Position numbers and translations under genes: made by a program. Shown one piece after another: positions 12,101-20,852 of a DNA stretch of 64,000 bases. Source of the DNA: Silene conica (taxonomy: Eukaryota > Streptophyta > Magnoliopsida > Caryophyllales > Caryophyllaceae); NCBI GenBank assembly GCA_029255685.2, contig CM055313.2, forward strand, positions 50,996,579 to 51,060,578, read 5' to 3'. The notes under the pieces are model-generated. The model saw nothing but the letters and a program-made list of their open reading frames with translations, did not search any database and had not been told where the DNA came from. How positions within the stretch are numbered: position 1 is the stretch's first letter; every line of letters begins with the position of its first letter.

Positions 12101-13572
12101 CCCTCAAATACATCAATGGGCAACACAAGTTAAACCATAGGCATGCTAAGTGGGTAGAGTTCCTCCAATCCTTCAACTTTTCAAGCAAGTATATTGAGGG
12201 TAAGAACAATGTGGTAGCGGATGCTTTGTCTAGGAGGTCACTCATGTTGAGTTACATGGAGCAAAGGGTGCTTGGGTTTGAGTATATGAAGGAGCTTTAT
12301 CATGAAGATGTAGACTTTAAAGAGGAGTGGGAGTTGCTCAATGAGGGGCGTGGGAAGGAAGGAGGCAAGTATTGGCTTCAAGAGGGGTTCTTGTTCTTGA
12401 GGAACCGATTGTGTATACCAAAGAGTCCTTATAGAAACTTACTTGTGAGGGAGGTGCACTCCAATGGGCTGGCCGGCCATTTTGGCATACAAAAGACTTA
12501 TGACATCCTCCAAGAGCAATTCTATTGGCCTAAGATGCTTGGGGATGTGCAAGATGTGATCAAGAGGTGTGCTCCTTGTCAACATTCAAAGGCTCATTTC
12601 AAAACAGCCCCCTACACACCCTTACCCGTCCCAAACAAGCCATGGGAGGACCTAAGTATGGACTTCATTGTTGCCTTACCAAGAACTCAAAGAGGGAAGG
12701 ATTCTATCATGGTGGTCGTGGATCGTTTTAGCAAGATGGCCCACTTCATTGCTTGCAAGAAAACGGAAGATGCTAGTAGTGTTGCCGAGCTATACTTCAA
12801 GGAGATTGTCAAGTTACATGGTGTGCCAAGGTCCATTGTGTCGGATCGGGATACTAAATTCGTGAGTCACTTTTGGAGGACCCTATGGAAGCTACTTAAT
12901 ACTAGGCTCTTGTTTAGTACCTCTCATCATCCTCAAACCGATGGGCAAACCGAGGTTACTAACAAGACTCTAGGGAAGATTCTAAGGTGCATAGTGGCTA
13001 AGTCCTTGAAGGATTGGGACCTCAAGCTAGCTCAAGCCGAGTTTGCCTTCAATAGAGCCCCATCAACAAGCACGGGCAAAAGTCCCTTTGAGGTTGTGTA
13101 TGGTGAGAACCCCCTCATACCTACTGATTTGGCTCCTATCAAGAGGGCTTCCATAGATTACGATGCTAAAAAAAGGGTGGAACAAATGCTTAACATCCAC
13201 CAACAAGTGAAGAGGCAAATTGAGAGGTCCAATGAGCAATACAAGGCTCGTGCTAAGGGGAATAAGAACATCAAAAGCTTTGAGCCGGGGGACTTAGTGT
13301 GGGTACACTTAAGGAAGGAGAGATTTCCACTCAAGAGGAAGAACAAACTAATGCCTAGGGCAGATGGTCCTTTTGAGATCATTGAAAAACTTGGTCCAAA
13401 TGCTTACAAGGTTGATCTCCCGGGGGAGTATGGAGTGCATGGCACCTTCAATGTGGGTGATTTGAGCCCATATTATGAAGACATGGAGGTTGAGGATGCA
13501 CCGGATTTGAGGACAAATCCTTTTGAAGAAGGGGAGATTGAAGTGAATCAAGGGGACCTATCCATTGCCTAA
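9196..13572 (+). CDS. Gypsy Gag-Pol polyprotein, intact (1458 aa)
   Basis: One open frame with, in order: an Arg/Gly-rich N-terminus; Retrotrans_gag (~100-270); CCHC knuckle CYQCQGYGHFAKDC (~309); aspartic protease IIDGGSCTN (~402; Asp-Gly-Gly where Asp-Ser/Thr-Gly is usual); RT with YFDDIL (~756); RNase H with ECDASG (~901); an HHCC integrase finger (~1085-1130); integrase core with DFIVALP, SDRDTKF and the Glu in QTDGQTEVTN; and a C-terminus with GPFEIIEKLG and GEYGVHGTFNV. No chromodomain is recognisable. The frame ends 34 bases inside the 3' LTR. The start ATG lies 71 bases after the LTR. No stop or frameshift is visible, so the element may be autonomous. The altered protease triad is the only residue I would question. 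Confidence 0.93.
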   Translation: MSEERIAGMETKLETLHEEVQVMMEAMNTIMANIPTPRRGAQPNRGRGRGRGFVGAGRGVHEEEEEPNSDSEESTLEAHHGGLNKDVKVELPEFLGNLNPEDLLDWLRSVERVFEFKGYSDSKAFKVAILKFKGYASLWYENMKNQRRREGKETIKSWTKLKKKLKEKFVPRDYTQDMFVKLTTLKQDQQPLETYLREFEQLTLQCEMNEKPEQKIARFVEGLDYHIASRVKMQQVWSFDEAVNLAMRVEKMGKGRTNTTQKQPQKQPTPKPPFGTKTNEPPTQNRTTTFDKKSETNTTPKQPIPLKRCYQCQGYGHFAKDCASKRALSTFEVVHWGEDEILVCDDMEEVSEEVEDEVVMPDAGLSLVTWRVMHTQPQPLEMDQRQQIFRSRCTIKDRVCNVIIDGGSCTNVASSTLVEKLSLTTQEHPSPYKLRWLNKGAEVRVDKQCVVPFSIGKNYNDEVLCDVLPMDACHLLLGRPWEFDRDSIHHGRDNTYSFKFGSRKVILTPLPPSIKSTTPPSMLEPTREVLLINEAEMLQELRGEDDVYLLVAKTGRGEGEEGLSIEVQNLLKAYEDVFPSELPSGLPPYRGIEHQIDLVPGATLPNKAAYRSDPKATQELQQQISELISKGFVRESLSPCAVPALLVPKKDGSWRMCTDSRAINNITTKYRFPIPRLDDILDELSGAKLFSKVDLRQGYHQVRIKEGDEWKTAFKTKHGLYEWLVMPFGLSNAPSTFMRLMTEVLRPHLGKFVVVYFDDILIYSPSEEEHLKHLQILFKTLREHKLYGKLEKCSFMQREVQFLGFIISDHGILVDQEKIKAIESWPIPKNITEVRSFHGLASFYRRFIKDFSTIMAPITECMKKGEFKWTPRAETSFNTIKNKLCESPILSLPNFEKLFEVECDASGVGIGAVLVQEHKPIAYFSEKLSGAKLNYSTYDKEFYAIIRTLNHWSHYLKPKPFVLHSDHEALKYINGQHKLNHRHAKWVEFLQSFNFSSKYIEGKNNVVADALSRRSLMLSYMEQRVLGFEYMKELYHEDVDFKEEWELLNEGRGKEGGKYWLQEGFLFLRNRLCIPKSPYRNLLVREVHSNGLAGHFGIQKTYDILQEQFYWPKMLGDVQDVIKRCAPCQHSKAHFKTAPYTPLPVPNKPWEDLSMDFIVALPRTQRGKDSIMVVVDRFSKMAHFIACKKTEDASSVAELYFKEIVKLHGVPRSIVSDRDTKFVSHFWRTLWKLLNTRLLFSTSHHPQTDGQTEVTNKTLGKILRCIVAKSLKDWDLKLAQAEFAFNRAPSTSTGKSPFEVVYGENPLIPTDLAPIKRASIDYDAKKRVEQMLNIHQQVKRQIERSNEQYKARAKGNKNIKSFEPGDLVWVHLRKERFPLKRKNKLMPRADGPFEIIEKLGPNAYKVDLPGEYGVHGTFNVGDLSPYYEDMEVEDAPDLRTNPFEEGEIEVNQGDLSIA
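13525..13537 (+). promoter_or_regulatory. Polypurine tract of the gypsy element
   Basis: GAAGAAGGGGAGA directly before the 3' LTR start TGAAGTG. It lies within codons of the pol ORF (..FEEGEI..), so the same bases serve coding and plus-strand priming. Confidence 0.75.
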
Positions 13573-14363
13573 GTCAATTCCGAAAATCAAACTGTCCAAG
13601 GGACTGTTCAAAAGCCACTCTTTAGTCCTACCAAGTACATATCCTAAGAGGTGGGACATTTTTATGTTATGTTAAGTTATTTTATGTTAAGAAAAGAAGG
13701 CATACAAATCAGATTGTGAGGGTGCTAGGAAAGGACACGGCTGGTCCACAAGCTCTATGTCCTTATTTCCTCTTTTGGTTAGACACCTTGGAAAGCAAAT
13801 GGAACCAAATGCCTAAGAAAGGAAGGTCAACATGGTTGTTTTATGCAATCAGAAAAGGGGCTGACAAGGGGATGAAAAATCTGTTTTGTGTAAGATAAAG
13901 CAAGGCAAGGTCATTATCATTGTAAGGAGCAGCCTGTTTACTTATTTTTTGTGCCTCAAAACAGCCGTTGAAGGGCTTTTGTAATTAGTTTATTTCTGAA
14001 ACTTTTGTAAGCCACAAGATTGAGATGCATTGTAGGGTGTGGATTGGTTTGCTTGGTCTATAAAAGCAGCCCTTCTAACACTCACAAATCAGAATATTTG
14101 AGCTTATAAACCAGAAACTTTCTAAGTTTTCTAAAACTACATTGCTTAGTGCTTGTAGAAGTCATTTGCTTAGTGCTTTGGCTTGTTATTTTGCTTTGCT
14201 TAGTGCTGGTAAGATAATTAGTTCTTAGTTAGTGGCTGTGTGCTTAACTAAGTCCATATCCCAAGTTGAAACACCACAAGAAACGACATACACAACCCCT
14301 TAAACTTTCTGATTTTTCGACCAAAAAAATGACTAAGTATTAAACAGTATTGGTTTCTGTTCA
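13539..14363 (+). repeat. 3' LTR of the gypsy element
   Basis: 825 bp, TGAAGTG...CTGTTCA, followed by target duplication TGTTC (14364-14368). It is the unrearranged LTR form. The pol stop codon (13570-13572) lies inside it. Confidence 0.9.
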
Positions 14364-14368
14364 TGTTC

Positions 14369-14796
14369 CATCATTACGATAACACAATCTTCTAAGGCCA
14401 CACTAAGTTACAACCGTTTGCATAGATTAAATACGTTATAGAAAAGCATTCAAAGGCATTCAACAAGACGATAAATAAAATGCATCAACTAAAATTAAAA
14501 TTCATTCATGACATAATACTGTTATTATGATTAACAAATTTTACCAAGCCACCTTACGGGATTAAAATTATGTGATTATGCCGTTTTAATCACTTTAATT
14601 TTAATAAAATTATAATCCATTATCTTAAACCGTTTTAAAATAATATGTATCATGCGAGAGTGAACCGTTTCACAAAAATAATATACTATTTCCGTATACA
14701 GTATATTACTAAAGGCCAAGGGAAAATAAAAACAAGTTATTTTCGGAAAAATAAAACGTCTGTTACAGAGACGAGGTCGACCGACCTAAACATGGG
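14369..14796 (-). other. Copia A1 leader, middle part
   Basis: Continues the A1 leader after the gypsy; collinear with A4 around 30340-30725. It ends with one arm of a paired-palindrome module (GGTCGACCGACC, 14775-14786) and the spacer taaacatgg, in which the next insertion occurred. Short ORFs here are not credible genes. Confidence 0.7.
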
Positions 14797-16346
14797 TGAT
14801 GCGTGTCTATTTTATGATGCTTTTCATCTATTTTTACACGCATTTGGTCGCTCATTTACAATGTTTTAGCCTTTATTTCCCAACAATTGTCTACTTTCGT
14901 ATTTTTATGTTCTTTTGCAGATTTATGCGGAAAATGGACAATGTTATGCCAAATTTATGCCCTCAGGATTTTTCATAGCCAAGGAACGATGGAAAGTCAA
15001 CTCAAAACATTGACCAAGTACCAAGAAGTCAAACCGAAGACAAAACAAAGCAATCCTACAGGAAAACGTGTCGACCGACCTACTATTTGGGTCGGCCGAC
15101 CAGGTCCCCATTATGGAAAGTCCGGAAAAACACAGAAGCCCGTAAACAGGTCGACCGACCTACTCTGTGGGTCGACCGACCTCCGCACAGACCCTGAAGC
15201 TTTCCGAAGCCCATTAACGTGTTAGAGTCTTTAGGAAACTCTTAATTTTCCGCCTATATAAACTAATCTCCTGTTTAGGGTTAATAATTCAGTTTCTATC
15301 TATCAAAATCTCACATCAAGTTTTAGTTTTAAGTTCTAGTTTTAGTTTCGTTATTGTAATCTTTCAATAATTCTCAAATACTTCTAGTTTTGTTCTTCAA
15401 TATTTCAAGCATTCATCAATAAAGTTTGTTCCTTTTCTGCCTCAATCATATTTCCGGTAATTCTTCTTTTAATTTATGCTTCATTGTTATTAGTTTAGAA
15501 CTATCGTACCCGGTTTAAGGTAGAATCCCAAGCTTTATTATTGATTGCATGTTTAGATTGATATTCATCATGATTTCTATGTTTATACCTATTTTCATTG
15601 TTGTTTTAGTAACCATGAGTAGCTAAATTTCACATGTTCGGATGTAGGGGATGAATATGCGTAGGTAGTATAAGTTCCGAGACCAACTGTAGTAGGGCCG
15701 TGGTCGGTCGACCTATATAATGGGTCGGTCGACCGAGGCTGTGGTCGGTCGACCCATTCGCGTTCGTATTCTGTTCCGTTTTAATTCGTAGACTATAATA
15801 ACCTACAATGAGACTGAAAGGAGACTTGTAGGATGTTAGTAATGACCTACCCAAGATTGAAAGATACGGGAAGGGCATTGGTTTACACCTTAAGACGGCT
15901 AGGTTACTCAAGACTGAAAGGTATGTGACCTAGGATTTAGGAATCACCCTTATTGTTGACACCCAATAATTGTGAGACCTAGGAACTAATAGCATAGGCC
16001 GAAAGGAGCTATTAGGTACCATAGACCGAAAGGATATGTTACACCCCTTACGCGACTGCAATACATGTTAACCTTAGGATTTATACTATCTTAGCTATTT
16101 ATTACCCAAACATCCTAGGATCTCTTTTATTATAATTTTATTCTCATTTTTATTTACTTGCCTTATTTTATATTTATTCTAGACTTAGTAATAATCATTC
16201 AAACCCCCAATTTTGTTACCCTAAAACACTAACATCAAACAATAAACATTCCCCACCTCTCTGTGCTTCGACCCTGACTTTCGCTATCTATTGTTAAAGT
16301 TAGGAATTATAAATTTTATCTTTGGTACCCTCAACGATGGGCATCA
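14797..16346 (+). mobile_element. Solo LTR of the Tat/Athila-like gypsy, TSD ATGGG
   Basis: TGATGCG...GGCATCA, 1550 bp, flanked by ATGGG at 14792-14796 and 16347-16351. It has no internal region, so it is a solo LTR left by LTR-LTR recombination, in the same family as the fragment at 3984. It contains paired-palindrome modules at 15069-15101, 15149-15181 and 15702-15754 (the last has three arms). A promoter-like 'gcctatataaac' occurs near 15252. Confidence 0.92.
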
Positions 16347-16794
16347 ATGGGGTCGACCGACCGTCTGTCAGTCACAAAAACTTCCTGTAACAGCACAATA
16401 GGTCGACCAACCTATCAACCAAGTCGACCGACCACCAAACAGGAAAAACGAGTTTCTGAAAACGCAAATCGCTGCACTTTTAAAATCAAAACAAGTTTTT
16501 TCCTTTTTTTTCTTCGATTTAAAACGTGTAAATCAAAATTAAACAACAACAAAATTCACATATTGCTAAAAATATCGATTAATTAACAATATGTAAACAG
16601 GAATCGAAAACAAGATCGATTACTCACAAAAGATAAACTGCCGAAACAGAAAACCTACGCGGGAGGCGGTCGACCGACCGCAATAAGAGGTCGATCGACC
16701 TACACGGCGATAGAAAACGATTTTCAAAAATTTTTAAACAAAACTTATGAAAAATACAAAAGTAAAATTTCGTGGCCTTGGCTCTGATACTACT
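16347..16794 (-). other. Copia A1 leader, LTR-proximal part with primer site
   Basis: Carries the far arm of the split module (16351-16362), complete modules at 16401-16433 and 16668-16700, and the primer site in antisense at 16780-16792 (GGCTCTGATACTA, one base off the canonical site). All three modules have 9-bp spacers. Confidence 0.8.
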
Positions 16795-17885
16795 TGTGGG
16801 GAATATGACATGTATTCGCCCTAAAACATGAAGGATTATAACGAAACATACAATTGTGATTATTGTCATAAGTTAATAAAAACATGAAAAGGAATACAAC
16901 CTTGGGTCCTTGCTTGCATAGGCCTAAGAACAGGAATTAAAGTAAATTCCCTCTTATAACTTGCACCCAAGACTTGGTTTGAGATGATGCCGCGTGTGCT
17001 AGAAATACTCTCCAATTGCCTTGCAATATGGGGAGAGCTTTTGTGAGTTTTGATGTGAGATCTGAGTTTTGGGAAAAGAATGTTCTCAAAACCCTAATTT
17101 CTTGAGATTATGATTAACCAGTGTTTGACAAAAGGAGAATAACTCTCCTTTTGTAACGTGTGGGTCGGCCGAATAGGGTTGGGGTGAGAGTGGGCTTTTC
17201 CCACTCTTACCTTATTCCTTTGCGTGATTCGACCCATTTTGCTAAATGTTATTCGCGGGATTTTAATTATAAATCGCACACATGTTATCAGATATTAATG
17301 CAATCGATACATTAATAATGGTCTGATAAAATTACGATATTGTATAATTACCCAAATTAATATAACTGTTTATATTAATGCGCGAATACAATATTTAATT
17401 AAATATAACCGTTTATATTTAATTTTACGGATTAATCATGTAATCCGTATTAGCTTAAAATTATTTAATCCGTATTAAATAATAATCTCAACATCTCATT
17501 GACTAATTTAATAGTCAATACCACTGACTAACTGTATAGTCAATACCTCTGACTAATTGTCTAGTCGTATCCGGCATAAATGTGACTGTATTTTCATACC
17601 TTCACATCTCTCAAACGTGTCCTATAGGTGTGACGTATAGGGACCAGTTGATCACTGCCATCCGTATGACAATAACGTCAAACTTATCTAGCAAGCCAAC
17701 CGTTATTGATAAACGTGGATCAACTGATAATAATACTAAAGTATGCCCTTGTGATCCTTAAAGATATTTAGTAAGTCATTGTACTAACTGTCAAGGACAC
17801 CAGCCCCAACAATTTCCCACTTGTCCGTACAACGGTATGTGCAATGACGTTATCACACTACATGTGGAGGACACCAGCTCCAACA
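16795..17885 (-). repeat. 5' LTR of copia A1 (long form)
   Basis: Plus-strand reading TGTGGGGAA...GCTCCAACA, 1091 bp. It includes the 74-base U3 extension (17812-17885) beyond the inner start at 17811. The outer neighbour is copia B1 pol, so this is the true 5' boundary of A1. Confidence 0.8.
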
Positions 17886-17886
17886 A

Positions 17887-18048
17887 ACTCACCTCATTCG
17901 AGACTACGTGGAGCAAAAGGAGATAGTGATAAACAAGATTGCGACGGATGAGAACATCGCAGATCCTCTCACTAAACCATTAAGACATGATAAACATGAA
18001 GGGAACGTTATTTGAATGGGAATTAAACGTGTTCCTGAGTTGTATTGA
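17887..18048 (+). pseudogene. Copia B1 pol remnant, C-terminal RNase H tail
   Basis: Reads THLIRDYVEQKEIVINKIAT and then DPLTKPLRHDKHEG, an in-frame TGA, and MGIKRVPELY before TGA at 18046-18048. This is the end of a copia RNase H domain, matching residues ~1290-1343 of A4 pol. The upstream part was lost where A1 inserted and was later truncated. It is too short for activity. Confidence 0.85.
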
Positions 18049-18828
18049 TACTTTTATGGATTGGATATTGTATCTATTTCATATACTATTTATAACACCA
18101 TCAATTTTGTTTTATATATTGTTTTTCATGTGGATTGTACTGACAACATTGAACACCAGAAAGTGAACTGAATTACATTATATTTTGTTTTGTTTGTAAT
18201 CGCCTACACGAGCTGATAACTCTGGCAATTATTTTGTGACGTCGTTTGATGGTGGTTTCAATAAACCATAAGTCAAACCGTTGACTGATCGATCACAGAT
18301 ACGAGATTATAACGATAACTCGTAGGACATTTTTGTGACGACGCAATGGAGTCCTAAATGTTACTGAACATTCGGTGTCGGGTTGTGGATAGGACGTCCA
18401 CTGTGTTCCTTGAGTCGATTCTTTTGACTGTCGACTGTTTCTTGAGATAAAGGGCAGTTTTGGGTGACTTTGATTTCTTTCTCACTAGTTGACCGTAACT
18501 GGGGCCAAGCAGTTTTTTTTTGGGTCATTTCATACTGTGCTTACATCTGCAAGATTCGAGTTGAAGGAAATATCCACCCCTTATCAGGTTTTAATATTTC
18601 TCAGGGTCACTCGAGGAGTAGTAACTGAAATGCTTGGCCAAGCTCGAATAATGATTCGTTATCAGTTGAATTACTCTCTAGTCGGGGAAACCACTCTTGA
18701 TACAGATCGCTTGTAAAATACGACCTTTGTGAATACAAATTTGCAAATTTTTTTACATGAGTGGGAGAAATTTAATTGGATATGAGAATCGGTTATGGCA
18801 CATACACTTGTATGGACAAGTGAGAGAT
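18049..18828 (+). other. Copia B1 3' non-coding region
   Basis: About 780 bp between pol and LTR, alignable by eye with A4 (35725-36512) and C (58850-59542). It includes the block TCTCAGGGTCACTCGAGGAG (from 18598) and the palindrome GCTTGGCCAAGC. The polypurine tract (tggacaagtgagagat) ends at 18828. Confidence 0.7.
18632..18643. promoter_or_regulatory. Conserved 12-bp palindrome, family B version
   Basis: GCTTGGCCAAGC. It keeps the TGGCCA core of families A and C with both bases of the flanking pair changed together. Confidence 0.75.
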
Positions 18829-19835
18829 TGTTGGAGCTAGTGTCCTCAACAGTTAGTGCGACAAGACGTATAAATCTCTTAAAGGAACACAGGGTATACT
18901 TTGTATTTTAGCCAGTTGATTCACGTTTATCAATAACGGTTGGCTTGCTATAAAGTTTGACGTTATTGTCATACAGATGGCGGTAATCATCTGGTCCCTA
19001 AGAGTCACACCTAAAGGATGGAATCTGAGAGGTATGATTAGATGAAAATGTAATCATATTGATACCCTATACGACTAAATGGTTAGTCAAAGTAATGATG
19101 ATATAATTATTTAATACTGATTAAATAATATTAGCTAAGACGAATTAAAATGTTAATTCGTAACTAAATATAAAATGTTATATTTAATTATGTGTAATGA
19201 AATTATTTAATAAAGATTAAATGATTTAATTAAATATAAAAGGTTATATTTAATTAGTGGATTATAAATATAAGATATTTATAAGATAAAACATTACACG
19301 AGAGAGAGCGATATAACCGATTCTATAAAGATAGAATTTCGGTCTGAGCAAGGGAATTTCGGCCAGCAAGGCCGTGTGGGTCTGATTGAGCTCGACACAA
19401 CTGGTGAAATTATTAAATTGTTCAGTTGTTGTGAAGTGCTATAGGTAGAACCAAATACTGATTTGGGGAATCCTAGTTGATGTCTAATAGCAAGCTTATT
19501 TGCAGCTATAAATAGCACATTCACTCGGCACTTAAGGGCACGAGTTACACGATTACTTCCCTCCTCTCTCTCTCTAGCTTTCATCTTACACAAAATTAAA
19601 GGTAATTTTGCAGTTTCTAGCTCAGGAAAGGGTATTTCTCAGGACATCTTGGGTGCAACGATTATGAGGATATCTGTTTTGATATCTGATCTTAGGCCTT
19701 TGCAAGGACAGAAGGTTAATTCTTAATCCCAATCTTTATATCTTGTTTTTCGTTTATGACTATAAATCGTACATTATAAATTTGTTATAATCCTGCATAT
19801 AAAGAATTAGGAATATATACAGATATTTTCCCACA
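18829..19835 (+). repeat. 3' LTR of copia B1
   Basis: TGTTGGAGCTAGTG...ATTTTCCCACA, ~1007 bp. The U3 hairpin is at 18911-18995: GCCAGTTGATT with AATCATCTGGT, and inside it CAATAACG with CGTTATTG. Confidence 0.8.
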
Positions 19836-19871
19836 CGAGGGTCATGGACGAGGGTCATACGATGGGGGAGA
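19836..19871 (+). other. 36-bp joint with polypurine tract between two LTRs
   Basis: Contains gagggtcat twice and ends gatgggggaga just before the next LTR. This looks like a residual internal end (polypurine tract), so the LTR at 19872 may once have been a 3' LTR as well as heading the element to its right. Confidence 0.4.
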
Positions 19872-20852
19872 TGTTGGAGTAAATGTCCTCCACAGTGTGT
19901 GATTATTTGAATAAATCTTTTACAATATCACACAGGAATACTTAGTATACTAATCAGTTGGTTAACGTTTATCGGTAACGGTTGGCTTACTAGAAGTTTG
20001 ACGTTACTGCCATATAATGGCGGTAATCAACTGATCCCTAAAGGTCACATATATATGATAGTACTGAGAAATGTGATTATATATTGATATAACTACGTAA
20101 ATGCCAAACTTAGCTAAATGTAGTTAAATAGATGATATACATTTAATATGATTAAATAATAATTAGGAGAAATGAATTAAATATTAATTCTAACAAATAT
20201 ATATATAAATGTTATAATTATTAATTATATATTTTAATATATGATATTTTAGAATAATATAATTAGGTTAATTAATTATAAGATAATTAATTAACATTCT
20301 CCTAAAATTGTGTATATGTTACATTTCCGAAAATATTCTCCGGAAATTAATATGGGATATTTAGTTTCGAGTACATGCATTAAAATATATGTAGATATTT
20401 TAGTAGTTCGGATATGTGAAAACTCTAAGTGAGTCTCCTATATCTTTAACAACACCAAAAAAAAAAACAACTCACACATATTGTGGAGTGTTGTGTCGTG
20501 AGAATTGGAGTAAATAAGAGAACTTATTTCTCTTATTTTTCTCATTAGTTCATCATCTAAAAACCTAAAAATAAAAAATAAAAACCTCCATTATTAATAG
20601 TAATTAAGGTGGTGATTTGAAGGGCATTTGTCGGTCATCTTGGGTGCAATCAAAGGAGAATTTCTACTTTGAAATTTGGGTTATATACTAGGTTGTTCTT
20701 AGGCCGATTCCATATAGATCTAAAGGTTATTTCTATATTCATGTCTATTTAATTCAAATTTATAGCGTTTTTATTAAATCGTCTTTTGATATAATCATTG
20801 GCAGTATTAATTAGATTAAGACGTTAATGGAAATTTGAGAAATTTTCCAACA

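Larger units (their letters stand above)
7904..14363 (+). mobile_element. Complete gypsy chromovirus-type element (CRM/Reina-like), TSD TGTTC
   Basis: Two LTRs (7904-9122 and 13539-14363), a primer site at 9125, one uninterrupted gag-pol ORF, and a polypurine tract at 13525-13537. TGTTC flanks both ends (7899-7903 and 14364-14368). By eye the LTRs differ at only a handful of positions outside a ~400-bp inverted duplication in the 5' LTR, so the insertion is recent. The element sits in the leader of copia A1. Having the pol frame end inside the 3' LTR is a trait I associate with CRM-type chromoviruses, but I see no chromodomain, so the clade is tentative. Confidence 0.92.
4196..17885 (-). mobile_element. 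Copia family A copy 1 (A1), 3'-truncated and twice invaded
   Basis: Reading leftwards from 17885: 5' LTR (16795-17885), primer site, leader, gag-pol. The leader is split by a solo gypsy LTR (14797-16346) and by a complete gypsy (7904-14363); both have perfect 5-bp target duplications, so they inserted after A1. The RT C-terminal part, RNase H domain and 3' LTR are missing at the left end. Outside 17885 lies the 3' end of another copia pol (B1), so A1 itself landed in an older element. Confidence 0.85.
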
